Shown here piece after piece: positions 31,681-44,499 of a DNA stretch of 64,000 nucleotides. The stretch comes from Siphonodentalium dalli (Eukaryota > Mollusca > Scaphopoda > Gadilida > Siphonodentaliidae). The notes beneath the pieces were generated by a model. That model was not told the DNA's origin, did no database searches, and saw nothing but the letters and a program-made list of their open reading frames with translations. Location: positions 224,826,578-224,890,577 of the forward strand of contig CP136062.1 in assembly GCA_032622095.1 (NCBI GenBank). The letters are read 5' to 3'. The position numbers and the translations under genes are program-made. Numbering within the stretch: the first letter of the stretch is position 1; each line of letters opens with the position of its first letter.

Positions 31681-34600
31681 CAGGCCCCAAGCTATGAGGC
31701 GACTCGGGCGAAGTTATCGCCTTCCGGTTGGCGACTTCGCCCTCGTATGTCCGCAAGGTGAAAACGAAGTCGCCTTCCAAATTTGAACAAACTGAGATTT
31801 ACCGATGGTAATTATACTTCCATATTTTAATATGGGAGTATATTGTTATTCAATTTTTTATTTTTCACTATTATTATTTATTATGCTTCTTCTTCTTAAT
31901 ATATTTTATAATCGTGTTTTCTCAGAAAGTTAGAAAGATAAAGCATTGGAATTTGGCAGGTATATGCACCTTCCCAAGTTACAACTGAATGAAACATTTA
32001 GGTTTATGTCCTAACTTGCTTACCAGAGTTATGCCCCTTACAATTGTTTTTTAGAAAAAGTTTGTGCCCAGATCTTCTTTTATACGAAGCCAAACAGCTG
32101 AATTTGGTTTACGTAACCGTGTTAAGTAACGAAAGGGTCCGAATCGGGGAAATTTTCACCAACGTCCGAAAACAATTTGTCGACCTGGGGAGGGGTGCAA
32201 AATTTGTCAATTTTTTTCTTGTCACCGATTTCAACCATTTTTACTGTCATATATCTATACGATGTACTGATGCTACTCGTGAAAGAATTTTGTAAATCGG
32301 TTGATAAATGTCCAAGTTATAACGCATCGAAAAATGTACTAATAAAGTCCATGTGTAGAAAGTGCTTGTGCCCAAATCTTCTCCTAGACGAAGCGCAACA
32401 GCTGGATTTGGTCTATGTGAGCATCTTAAACATAGACAGAAGAACAAACCAGGAACTGCCAATGTCAAAAATTACTCCAATGACCACTGGCGATATATTT
32501 CAACATCCATTCCTGTTTGGCGCACTGCGTTAATTGTTATATTGGCTAATGGGTAATCACTCTATGTCGACTGTCTGTCTTGTCAGCCGGCTGTGATTCT
32601 GCGGTTTTATCACGATGCGGCTTAAAATTGACATATTTTGAGTCCAAAAACGCTCAAAATTGATTAGTTTTAGAATAGTAGTTCGTTTTGTTTTCACTTT
32701 TTTTAAAACGCGCATTTTTTACAAAAAAAATTCTCGACTTTGATATTTGAAAAACGAAACTGTGGTGTCAGCCGTATAATGTTATAACACTTCTCCGCAT
32801 GGACCACGTTTTCCTAAAGCACAATCCGTCTATGCGTGGACTTTCGCTTGCAGTTCTCAATTCAATTGAAACTATTTTTTATCCGTTCACGCGCCCGTAA
32901 ACCATTTTAATATATGATATATTCAAATTGAATGAATGGGAGTCAGAGTATACCGCCCGACACCCCAACCTTGCCGCCCCTAAGTCGCTAATTTTGGTAT
33001 CATAATTTCCGAACGTAACTATCTAAGGTTTGGTATTAAATTCCCATCTGGTATATAGCATACGTTTGTTGAATTTATATCTGACCATTTAAAATCTGTC
33101 TCTTTATCATCTGTATGTGGCACGAGTGAAAATGTATGACTTTATTGCCCGTTTGCTAAGATCGCTGATTGCATATTTCGCATTAATAGAACGAGACGTA
33201 ATGTAAAGTGTTATAACTTAGGAAGAGTCCGACAACGACGTCGTACATTCGTCCGTTAATCGGAAAATGAACACAAATATGTCTTAAAGCGCCGACTAAT
33301 TCACCACCTGCGTGTATTCAAGAATATGAATCACACCAAAATTAAGCAAATTGTATATGGAATGTGTAGTATAAGCTGCCATGTATATATCAATCCCAAA
33401 ATGCTACCATGTCTATTAGTTAAAATAAAACACCTTAAACTGTTGGGAAAATTGCGATACAGGCAAGCGAGCAAAGAGAGTTTAATGTCATCATACGCTA
33501 TTTCGCTGTTGCGAAACGGGTGATCGGTCAACGTAGCATAATTACGTTGAACGACATATATAATTATGTTTGTGTGTGAATAACGATTGTTAACTTGGTA
33601 TTATGAACTTATGCATGACTGAGAAGACTTGCAATAACATATTAAATGGTAAAATACGCGCATTCATGTCCGTATATTCCCAAGAATATCCGTCTATTTT
33701 ACAAGCTCGACATGCTATATTTGTATATGGTATACTACCGTTTCAAACAACATCGGCTATTTATCATTTTGCTGGTGAGAAGGCATATGTTCAGTTTGGT
33801 GCTATTTATGTGCACAGACAAGGTACCATTACTCGGGAAAGGAACATACTGAAATGCATATAGATGTACGCGAATCATGTTACGTTCTCACACAATGCAG
33901 TTATCCCAAATCCGCGCTCTTTAAAATAGAATTGGCTGCATGGCTGGCCTACTTCTAATGGCACACTGTGTTACGCACCTATCCGACTAAGTAACTTTAT
34001 ACCCAAAATGTATACAAAATTCATGCAAGCTGTGGAAAGATTCGCGATCTTGGACAGTGATTACAATCGGTATAAACGTTTGTAATGACATAACGTGTTT
34101 TGACAGCATTACCTGTTTATGCTATATTAATATGTTTCTCAATTATATTTAATGCTTGATTCCTGATACACATATAATAGACATTTCAGTGATCTTTCTA
34201 GAACGTTCCTGAGCATGATAGACCTTCAAATAAAACATATTCGTCTTTGTCTCATTCTGGTGATTTGGGCTGGTTTTTAGTATGTTACTAATTGTGTGAG
34301 TGATTGCCATTCGCGCATAATTATTTCATAGATAAATATATCCGCTGCACGTAGAAATAACCGTCACTGATATTACTGGCCGTTGAAATCACTGACCCGA
34401 CAAACTGATAAACCAACACTTGGCAAATTACAGATCGGCATTAAATCAAAACTTCGCACTTCAGTGTTGGACAGACTATAACTATCCGTATATTTCACGA
34501 GAATATAACATTCAATTGCAGATTTTTTTTGAAAAGTAGCCTCATTCGTGTTTTTTTTATTTTTGCGAAATAATGTGTTTATGATGTTTATGTAACATAA

Positions 34601-35904
34601 TATAAGGTCTGATGAATACATGGTGGTAACTAAATAAATACTTCAATAGTTGTGGAACGGAACAATCGTTATAAACAAAATTACAATCGAAAAGGTGAGC
34701 CACTATTGATATTCCATGAATTTTTAAAGTTATATATAGAGTTAGAATTATGGTAGTTATGGTTACGGCTAGAGCAAGGTTATGCTTGTAGAAAACATTT
34801 AGCCTTGAAACATGGTACGGATTGACAATAGGTATGGTTATGGTTAAGGTTTGGGTTATGGGAAGGATAATGATTGAGGAGGGGTTTGGATTGGAATATA
34901 TATGATAATTATATGGAAGTATCAAACTTCCAATTGGAAGTTTAAAATTTCTAGTTTTACTTGTTTTTCCAAAAAATGTATTAAAATATATCTGTCATAA
35001 TGTTGTTGTCCTATCACTCTGAACCATTGGGTGAAACATTTCCTTAAAATATCCCGTTCTGATCAAAGAAGTTGTTCACACTCAACCCCGGCACGATCTA
35101 TATGAAGTCGCCTATATTCGCCCGATTATCGGGGGATTATATATCGAACCATCGAATGTCATTATCGCTAGTATCAGAAATAATTAGACCATTCACGTTC
35201 CATGAGTTTGTACAGTAGTACAGGACCACCGTCCCACTTTTCAGATATAAAACAATTATGACATTATCAGGTTATGTGCTAGGCGCTTTGGAAGTTTGTT
35301 TCGGCAATGTGTTGCACTTTGGGGAAAGACCGCTTCCGTAAATAAATGGCCACGCCCACTTGTCAAGTTTATTGTTTTAATCGGATTATACCATTGACCT
35401 TGGCATTAATTAAGGGAGGCCATTAATTAATAAAAGCTTTAGAAATAAAACTAAATGCGTTTGCAACTCCTTTGTTAGTTAATCCTTATTGTTTGTTTTA
35501 GCGGACACCCACATTGCAGCAGTGACCAAATTAAACTTAGTTAGATGCATCATGATTCAGACTGTACAAAGTTACTACAAACGTATCTTCCAAGTTCCAG
35601 TCAAGGAAATAATACTACTATATTGTATTACAATACTACTTGCATTTAAGTTAAAAATTTAACTACTAGTGTAACTTCCTAATTGTCTTGCTTAAATGAT
35701 ATTTACACAAAACATTTCCAAAAAAGTGAAAAATTTGTAGTCTTATTTTTTATTTTATCTTTTTATTGATATTATAAATAAAGCGATATTTGAAAATTAA
35801 TAAGTGGTTCGTATGTTTTTCTTAAGTCTCCCCACTTCTCCCTATTTTGGGCTAAAGTCTCCCTAAAATCTCCAGAGGGTTTTTAACCCCTAGCTTGGGC
35901 CCTG
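31681..35904. mobile_element. hAT-like DNA transposon, 4.2 kb, no transposase seen
   Basis: Ends CAGGCCCCAAGCTA and TAGCTTGGGCCCTG are 14-bp inverted repeats with one mismatch, and the 8-bp word GTTTCAAA flanks both sides (31673-31680, 35905-35912). CAG-type ends with an 8-bp duplication are diagnostic of hAT elements. Subterminal text is palindromic or repetitive (GGCGACTTCG-type on the left, GGGAGACTT-type on the right). Frames inside are short and show no hAT transposase motifs. A hairpin CTTCCATATTTTAATATGG lies near 31830. Confidence 0.82.
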
Positions 35905-36645
35905 GTTTCAAATACTCCCCTTGTGAACTGACATACCAAAAATGTTTGAAATCAGTTGATAATTTTTCTAAATAACCTCCCGGTTACAACTTTTTGGACG
36001 GACAGAACCCATTCCTATATATTTCCCACCGAAAAATGTTCTGGAGGGGATCAATAATGGAGAACAAACTCCATAAATAATCATTTCCGATTACAGGACA
36101 TGGGCATCTGTGAACACTAACTATGGTAACCAAATCTATTGTGACTAAATGTAGATTTTTGTTTATTGTAAGATAAATTGATCGATTGATTAAGAACAAA
36201 AAAAGTCCCAATTCTGGCAAAAATATGAATCCAATTTTAGGATAAACCACGCACCAAATATCAAGAGATTCTTGAAGATTGCTCAAGTTATCATTTGGAT
36301 AATGCAAAAATGATTATTTCTAAGTCAAACAAAGGCGCATATCTTCATTGACAAAATTGGAACTTGACTTGGTGTATTCTAAAATGTGAAGCATATACCA
36401 AATATAAAGAAATTCTTTTAAATATTGCTCAAGTTGACCTTCGTTAATCATCTGAATTATCAAGAAATTCTATTGAATGTTGCTCAAATTGCCATCTGGA
36501 CAACCAGAAAACACCAATTTCTAAGTTAAAATGTCGCAGACCCCATGTCCCCCGAAACAAGGTGGCTTTTTTTAAGAACAAAGAAGTCAAATTCTGGCAA
36601 AAAATTGTCTCTAACTTGTCTAAAAGGTTAATCACACACCAAATA

Positions 36646-36776
36646 CAGTAATGCCCTAATTAATCGACTCCCTAACCACAGCAGAATTATGGGTAACTTT
36701 TCAGGATCGACTAAATCCTGAAAAGTTACCCATAATTCTGCTGTGGTTAGGGAGTCGATTAATTAGGGCATTACTG
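36646..36776. mobile_element. TA-flanked palindromic MITE (family M), 131 bp
   Basis: An almost perfect foldback beginning CAGTAATGCCCTAATTAATC and ending with its complement, flanked by TA on both sides. The sibling monomer at 36245 reads ACCAAATATCAAGAGATTCT without the element, so the empty site is visible. TA duplication suggests Tc1/mariner-type mobilisation. Confidence 0.85.
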
Positions 36777-36894
36777 TATTAAGAGATTCTTTGAAGATTT
36801 ATCAAGTTATCATTTAGACAATGTAAATATAATAATTTCTAAGCACATACAGCTATGCTCAAAGTAAGCGACCTGTTTTAACGAGGTGTACATG

Positions 36895-37095
36895 CGTTCA
36901 TACCGCGGTCCAATACCGCGACATACCGCCGATTCGCGGTTGCACTACCACGCAGGTAGCGCGGTACCACCGCGACGTTCGCGGTAGCACCGCACTTCAA
37001 GCGGTAACGGATGTTGGTACCGCGGTGTCACGCGGTAATGCACCGCACAAACGCGATGACATTACCGCCAAGCGGTACCGTTTTTAGAACGCGGT
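36895..37095. promoter_or_regulatory. Dense cluster of ACCGC/GCGGT words
   Basis: About 17 occurrences of ACCGC or its complement GCGGT lie within ~200 bp, several as the palindrome ACCGCGGT, in a GC- and CpG-rich island inside AT-rich DNA. A TATA-like GATATATATATACCGG follows at about 37224, and a donor-like AAAGGTAAGTATAAG at about 37255. It may be a promoter-proximal array of binding sites; the factor is unknown. Confidence 0.45.
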
Positions 37096-37239
37096 TAATG
37101 ACGGGTTTCGACACCTGACCGTCAATCTTTCAAAATACGAAGGCCGTTCTCACGATCTCCGTCCATGATTGTGCACCGTGAATTGTAATATTAAAATATT
37201 GAAATTGATGAAAGCTGAGTATCGGGATATATATATACC

Positions 37240-38600
37240 GGCCTTCCAGATTAAGTAAAGGTAAGTATAAGTTACTTTGAGAAAGTCATTAAATGTGAAT
37301 ATTAAAATATTATTTAACTTTATTGACATTCATATTAACTTCAAATCACAAACACCATTTATTCGTATATTAAAAGGGAATTATTGTCTTAGCAATAAAA
37401 GACAAAGTGGGACTGCGTATATCCAGGGAAAACAAATGCATTATGCGCAGAAGTGCTTGTCACTGATTACGTCATGCAATACTCCAGCTGGTAGACTCTG
37501 TTAATATATGACACGGGACACTTAAGATGTTGTCATGTCTTTTTATAACTGGCCTCAATGGGTGAAACAAATATTTGTGTTTTGTTGATGGTTCTATCAG
37601 TGAAACTACACACGGGACGCGCGAATGGCTGTTTTGTGTTTTTGACACTTGTATTTTCATTACTTCAATGGGTCCATTTAGCTTACACAATGCTCGTAGA
37701 TAGGTCTTCAGAAATTTATCGATCTATTTTGGTATTGCGAAAAATATTGTGTGTATTTTGGAGAGCAAACCGCCATGTGGTTTTAAACAGACAAGGCTGA
37801 TTCGACCTTTAAAATGTTGTGCACGTAATCACTATTTATAAATATTTGTCGCACAAGTGAGAAAAACGCTCTTTATTGCTACCATATGGGGAATAAATTA
37901 ACAAGGACCCAAACACACCGAATTCGACCACTTAAATGAATTATGTTACAATGTTAACCTCTGTATATATTGTATGGCCAAATTCCATATATTCTCGAGG
38001 CCATATATTCTCGAGGTATATAGTTTCCCACTTTCCAGCACCATGTATGTTTTTCTTCAGAATCGTGATTAGAATATACTGCGAACCGCCGAGAACCACA
38101 GTTGCATGCACGCCATCCACATCAAACAATGCCGCCCGACACATACGAGCTCAATGAATGTCCATGTAACAAAATCAAAGTCTGATTTGACAACATTGTG
38201 TCATTCAATGTTTGGTGTTTTGCGTGTGTCTTTTGTCGCGCACATTCTCGATGATAACAACTCTGCTGCATGACATGTGCCACGCTTTCTTAATTATACA
38301 CTGTATTCCAACCGACGACAAATCTTGACACGCAAATGTTTGTACTATTTCACGCATGCGTGCTTTTTTATGGAATTAAATAGAAAATGCATCACCGCAC
38401 ACGCGAATCGAGATTTTTGTCTTCTGAGATACAGACAGCGCTGGCTGGTTTCTATGGTAACTTGGTCACAGCATACTGTGAAAATGCGTAGCCTTGTAAT
38501 AATGTCCGCGTGTGCGTTTTTATATTCTTATGTATATGGACAGAGTAAACTGAGATGCCCCAGTGTCGTAATTACATGAGTTAAGTAAGCAGACGTCTGA
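37240..38600. other. Unassigned stretch right of the GCGGT cluster
   Basis: Several plus-strand frames of 60-100 codons (37277, 37558, 37936, 38277) lack recognisable domains. The 37700-37890 part resembles 47080-47130 and carries AACGCTCTTTATTGCTACCA, a motif repeated elsewhere on the right side. A noncoding first exon downstream of the TATA-like site is possible. Confidence 0.35.
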
Positions 38601-38637
38601 TACGCGTGAACAGGGATGTGGCTAGAGGGTCTCCGCT

Positions 38638-39835
38638 GGGGGGGGGGGGGGGGGGGTGTCCACCTTGAAAAATTCCAATTGCACCCCCGCTTGAATCAGA
38701 CAAAAAACACAAGTTTTGCATATTTTTTTTTGTGCATAAATTTAATAATAACATAGCACCGGGTCCGGTCAACAGGAAACCCTATATAAGACCAGACCCA
38801 AAAACCAATAGTCAAAATTAGAAAAACACGTGATCATATACAAGGTGAAATAAGAAAAACAAAATGAAACAACATAATATTTCATTGCTCAGCAGAAAAT
38901 GAGGGCGGCCTCTGGTTGGGATCAACAATAATTACCATAGAGATGTACTTGGGGGACAGCAGGGCTATGATGTGGAGAGATGATGTACTTATTCAAATCA
39001 GGCTTAATTGTATTAAATTAAAGATTTTGAATTAAACCGCTTGGTAGATTCGAAGTTTTGCATAATTCCATTTGCACACCACCCCCCCTTGCGCCTCAGT
39101 ACTCAAACCTAATATACTCTATATTCATAAACCATGGTTCTATATTCCCGGTATGAGAACATTCAGATATTTTAACCTGAAAAATGCATAAATCCTAACA
39201 TCTAGTGGTCTAACTCCAGATAAATGTACACGACTATGGACAAGACAGTAAGACACACCAGCTGACCATGGCTGTTCGGTCCGGTGTGAGAAAATTTTGA
39301 AAACTATACAAGAAAATCGCAAATCCTAGCATCTGGACTGGCCTATCCTAGTGGTGGAAATATCAAACCTCATACTCGCCCCATAGGTTGGAAATTTCTC
39401 CAACTGATGGCCATTTCAGTCCACAAGTTTAACCAAAATTAACCGACCATGGTTCGGCGCGGTGTGTGAAAATTCTTAAATCTGAACAAGAAAATCGCAA
39501 AATCTTAGCATCTAGACTAGCCTCAAACCTTCCTAGAGTTGGAAATTTCAAACCTGACACCCCCATTTAAGTTGGAAAATTTCCAACTGATGACAATTCC
39601 AATGACAATGTTTTCCAAATGTTTTTTTTTTAATTAGCTAGCAGTTTTTGACTGGCCATGGAGGAGGGACCAGGACACAAGCTTTCCAAGTGTAGGAAAT
39701 TTCCAACCTGTCACCCCCCTGAGGTTGGAAAATTTCCAACTGATGACCATTTCAGTCCAAAATTTTAACAAAAAATAGGAAAATATTGGGGGGGGGGGGG
39801 GGGGGTAACACCCCCCCCCCCCCCCCCCCACCATG
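38638..39835. repeat. Homopolymer and TTGGAAATTTCCAAC-type repeat region
   Basis: A G run of about 20 at 38638, and a G run then C run with a 5-bp spacer at 39786-39831. Between them, two or three ~200-bp units carry ACCATGGTTCGG, AAGAAAATCGCAAAATC and the palindromic GTTGGAAAATTTCCAACTGA. Confidence 0.65.
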
Positions 39836-41554
39836 CGTGTGAAATAAATATTTATTAAAATTTGGAGATATCCTGAATCGGAAACAACCAGCGTGACTGA
39901 CACGCTATAGCAAGAGCTCTCGGTACACAGATTGAAATATATTCAATAACATTAGTTGGCAAAACAAATGGATAATTTCCTAATGTTGGGGTAAACTATA
40001 ACATGGTATATCAAGAAAATATATATATATGCGCACATATCGAGAATATGTATGTTGGCACCGTTTATCGGTCAATGTGATGCAGCTAAAAAGAAAGTAA
40101 AACAGTCTATATAATAAGCCTAAAAAACACACACAAAAATTTGTTGAGCGGGAATAACAAGCGGGAAAATAAAAAAAATAGTGTGCTGTTTTTTTCCGTT
40201 CAAATATTTTTTCGGCCTTTTTTTTTGCTCCGTCATAGTCTTTCATTATTTTATACGAGGGGTGATAAATGCATAGATATGTAGAGATTATACTGACGAC
40301 CCCCCCCCCCCCCCCCCCCCCCAGACTCTACGCGAGCATTTTACTGCAATCGGGGAAATTAAAGACGGCGGCACATCTTTGATGTCAATAGAGCGTGACT
40401 TTGTGACTGTCAACTTCCACAAGAATACGGTCACCCAGCGTGTCTTTTGTGCATTTGAGTGACAAACTTATTGTTGTATAAATTGATATAACCGAGCTGC
40501 ACATTTTTGTGTGGGCTGCTATCGTGTTTGTATTGCGGGATTAACCGGTTGAACGTGATTAAACCGGACTTTTCGACCGGACCTGAAAGTGGCCGAGAAT
40601 TTTGGCCAGACTACAGATTTTTACTCACCATAATAGTTCAGGAGGACAAAGAAAAACAAGGACAGTTGTATAAATCATATGATTTAATTAAATAACAGTG
40701 AAGCACATCAAGAGTATAAATAATATTTACATATGCATATATGAATGCAGTTGGTTTTACAGTATATAACGATGAATAATATCTGTATTAAAATCATGGT
40801 TGCAACTTTATCATCAAAACTAATGCTGTTTTAGAATATATACATGGTGAAATGTCATAGACCGGGTTTGCTTCAAATATAAACGTAGACGCTGATTTGC
40901 GACAATTATAATACAATTTATTTGCGTGTATACGACAATGGCAAACATCGACTTTCCACTGGAATGTAGGTGAGAACTGAAATGGCCTCTATCAATAAAG
41001 GTCTATTTATAATATCCACTTTAAGAAAATGTATTATCCTTTACTCCATTTTACATGAAGTTTGAATGGATTTGCATTAACATCCTGAATTAATTTCTGA
41101 CATTTATTTCATTAATAATCAACATTAAGATGTCAATACATAATATTATCATCAGACAATTTACCAAAACCAAATTCACCTTGTTTCGTCATCTATTTAC
41201 CGCTTCAGCACAAACACATTTTGTTTTTGTTTTAAGTATGTTGGTCAAATTTGTTCACACATTAAATGATAATATGTCTGTTACAATTGATGATAATTGG
41301 TATTATTGGATTGATACTATTTGATTTGCTCTGATTTAATTTTGCTTTCTTAATCGGTCAACAACAAAAATAAATAAATCACACTGACAAAATATGTTTT
41401 CATTTAAGATATTAATGACACCTTCGATGATATAATTTAATACGTCATTAATGGTAATCTTGTTAAGAAATAATGTTGTGATGAATGCGCCCATTCCAGG
41501 ATTGAATAGATTAAGATAATATATTAATCGTTTCATATTGCGTAGAAACTGATA
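39836..41554. other. Intergenic stretch; holds one half of a diverged duplication and a C run
   Basis: A run of more than 20 C at about 40300. 40630-40860 resembles 50750-51000 (GGTTTTACAGTATATAACGA versus GATTTTACAGTATATAACGA; GTTGCAACT). No supported gene. Confidence 0.45.
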
Positions 41555-41558
41555 TTAA

Positions 41559-41890
41559 AGGTACTCAATTCGATCAGACGCTCCTATATTACTATTTCAT
41601 TGGCTTCGGGGGTAATCAATATTTGATTCGAGTCGAGGAACCCGCCCATCAAATTCCAAGTGTCCGTATATCGATTTCTCGAGATGTGTAATATGTGGCC
41701 TATAGAAACACGTGGCCAATGTAATAATATGGCCATATTTTGTTGAACAAAATGTTGGAAAATAACATAGCGATTTGATACCATAGCACTATTATTACGT
41801 TGCAATAAATCGACTCTGAAAACTAACGCGTATTTTGAAGAAAAGTTTTATCTTGATGATTTTGGGATCGTCTGATCGGATTGAGTACCT
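41559..41890. mobile_element. TTAA-flanked MITE (332 bp)
   Basis: Inverted ends AGGTACTCAATTCGATCAGA and the complement with one mismatch; TTAA at 41555-41558 and 41891-41894. Same end logic as 6455-7037. Confidence 0.75.
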
Positions 41891-42120
41891 TTAATGGTTA
41901 TGTTAACGAACATGTGTCCTGATCACACAAACATGTTCCTGTTAGCCTGATCTATTACTTTGATTAGTTATTTCCATTCTTTGCTCTCGGATGCTTCGAT
42001 GTTAACGGGGAATTTGGAAAATGTTTTCATTCTAATAAAGGACATCTTAGTAATGTTCAGTTGCCGACGTCCTTGTAGTCCTGTCACGTTCCGATTGTGG
42101 GATTCTCTGACCGAAAACAG

Positions 42121-43132
42121 TTAAAAAAACATCTTTCGAACAAACACTCTCCTATCGCCACGTGACTCTCGGAAAAGACGTTCTATCGAATCATCATGGA
42201 TGGTTGACTGTGGATAGGTCGTTAATCCTTCTGCTATGCGTTGCATTGTCTGCACACTAGACGGATTGATTGTTGCTGGAATGTCTACCAGCGGTAAGAA
42301 GAGAATTCTTCTGTCGTTGATGGTTGCGGATTTCGCTTGTGCATCTGGCGTTGATTGGCATTTCTCAAGTTGTTCAACGCGCAGTTCTAACTGGGCGTAT
42401 TTGTCTCTCCACATGCTCAACTCTCGCCTATGCTTTTCCTTGGTCATGTCGTCAGGGTCTGAATCATAATGAGCATCGAGTGATGTCGGTGATGAATTAC
42501 ATACAACATCAAACATATGCTGATCAGCAAACAGGTCGTCGTCGGAGTCAGGCCAGTCGTATGGGTTGCGGCGCGACAATTTGAGCCGGAGGCGATGAAT
42601 GTGACGTTGAGGGCTCCGTATCAGGTGGTGTTGATTGTTGATTGGCACCTGGTGAGGAATGTTGACTGGCCTCTGGTGTGGGTACTTGATCGGTAGATGG
42701 CGTAAAGGGATTCGTATCAGGTGGTGTTGATAGTTGGGTCACTTGGGTGGCACCTGGCGAAGAATGTTGACTGGCCTCTGGTGTTGAGATTCTGTCGTTA
42801 GAAGGCAGAGCGGGCTTCTTACATGGTTGCATAGAGAGTTTGGTGGCACCCGGCGAAGAATGACTGGCCTCTGATGTGGAAATTCCATCAGTAGTTGGCG
42901 AAGAGGACTGTGTATCAGTTGGTGTAGATCGTTGAGTGACACCTGGCGAAGAAAGTTGACTGGCCTCCGGTGTGGATAATCGATTTGAAACTGGTGAAGA
43001 GGACGGCGTAGGTAGTTGAACTGAGCTGGTTGATTTTGACTGCAGTGCTTCGTCGATGAATGTCTCTACGTCATTCAAGCTGCCACTATGTAGTATGACT
43101 GCATAGTCGATATGTTTTAGTCCCCAACGCAC
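42121..43132 (-). pseudogene. BEN gene 1, exon 2: S/T/P-rich repeats, coiled coil and broken BEN domain
   Basis: Acceptor ttactttcag at 43133-43142, then VRWGLKHIDYAVILHSG in frame with exon 1. The exon runs into about 170 residues of S/T/P-rich repeats (PEASQHSSPGA units) and stops at 42548. A second frame takes over around 42590 with NPYDWPDSDDDLF, a coiled coil (RRELSMWRDKYAQLELRVEQ), DRRILFLPLVDIP and the start of a BEN domain (RVFVRKMFF) before a stop at 42121. Gene 3 has the same order with an intron at the frame change. Here I find no acceptor, and the BEN domain ends after about 10 residues at a T run, beyond which similarity resumes in another frame. Likely a frameshifted copy. Confidence 0.6.
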
Positions 43133-44499
43133 CTGAAAGTAAACACATTCATTAAATTTTACGTTTCATTTGCATTGATAGTCGAATTAGTGTCGCCTGG
43201 CACGAATTCGTTTATTAGTCCGACATAAAATCCGGTTAATTTTACAGAAACTGATTGTTGGAAGCCGTGGATACATGATTGACAATGAGTAGTAAGTAAT
43301 TTTTATTCACTATTTTCGCCCTATATTTCTCGGATTCTATTACCGCTGTTCAGCTCAATTCAATATATGAGAATGTATGCAGCAATAACGTCCGACACAC
43401 TGAAGAAACACTGTTACCGGTTGTCTGATCCAACGCGATTATGTAAGTAAAGTTTTTAAAATGGCGAAATTTCCAATCAAGCCATGTTTAGAAGGTTAAA
43501 ATATAGAGTGGTTAATTAACTCCCACAATGCGATGCATAAGCCAAGTTCGCATGACCTTAAAAATTGAAACGCTATCGAAAGAAAAAACATGACATGGTG
43601 TATATCAAGGGTAAAGGCTGCCATGATACTGTCAAGCCAGTAAATTGCCTGTCAATAGTTGATTCACTTGAATTACCACAATTAGTGGTATATAGTGCTA
43701 CATTGCTCCACTGTCATGTGGGAGCATGTTGTATATACTTTTATTAAGCTTGCATAAAATTACACCATCGAGTTGTGACCGATGGTTTTGAGTTGTGACC
43801 GATGGGTTTGGCATAACCTCGTATAGATATATTGAATGAAATTGAATTAGCAATTTTAGACTGATAATTAAAATATCAAGCCCGAATCAATGAATTAAAG
43901 TCTAAAATCAGACTGGAAAAATCAGTTCGTTGTTAGCGTAATTTCATTTGCTCTGTCCATGTTTTAATTTTCAAAATAAAAAAATAAATTCCACGTTTTT
44001 CCAACTAAAATTATGAAGCAGCAGCCATTAAGTATTAAGTGCACTAATTACATATATTGCTCTCATTGTTCTCATTCAATCCAAAATTACACATGAAAAA
44101 TTTCCCTGCCTCTAAGAAGCACAACTTAGTCAAATTGGGACACGGTCACTCATGGAATAAAATATTATTAAATCAAAATAAAAACAATCGAAAAATCAGC
44201 CGCATCAATTAAGACAGCTACAGTGGATCTTTTCAATATATATATATTTAAATTAATATAATTTATACCCAAAATATTGTATTATCTCAAACACAAAAGA
44301 TATCATGAAATATATAATTATACGCCAAATTAACATTTGTTAGTGAATATAACTTTTCTTCACGTGTGATTGAATTGTTATCACCATAGTATTGTCGTTT
44401 ATTTGTGTAAAATCCACTGGGCTGATATATATCTTGTTTAGTTTATACTTAACAGAAAACGATACAACTTGAGAAGTAGTGAAATGTTAACAGACTTAC
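43133..44499 (-). other. Intron 1 of BEN gene 1
   Basis: AT-rich intron bounded by GTAAGT and tttactttcag. It has a small 22-bp duplication (GAGTTGTGACCGATGG) at 43772-43808; otherwise nothing recognised. Confidence 0.65.

Larger units (their letters stand above)
30165..36850. repeat. Monomer repeat field split by three nested insertions
   Basis: Monomers with GTAACTCTGGTAAAAAT, GTTTGTGAACTCGTTTCA, GTGAACTCACATACCAAAAA and, further right, ACCAAATATCAAGAGATTCT and CAAGTTATCATTTGGA run from 30165 to about 36850. They are broken at 30292-31410, 31681-35904 and 36646-36776 by other elements; the sequence resumes in register after each. Confidence 0.75.

Noticed and set aside
42236-42584. Plus frames opposite BEN gene 1
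   Set aside because: Shadows of the minus-strand coding sequence with no features of their own.
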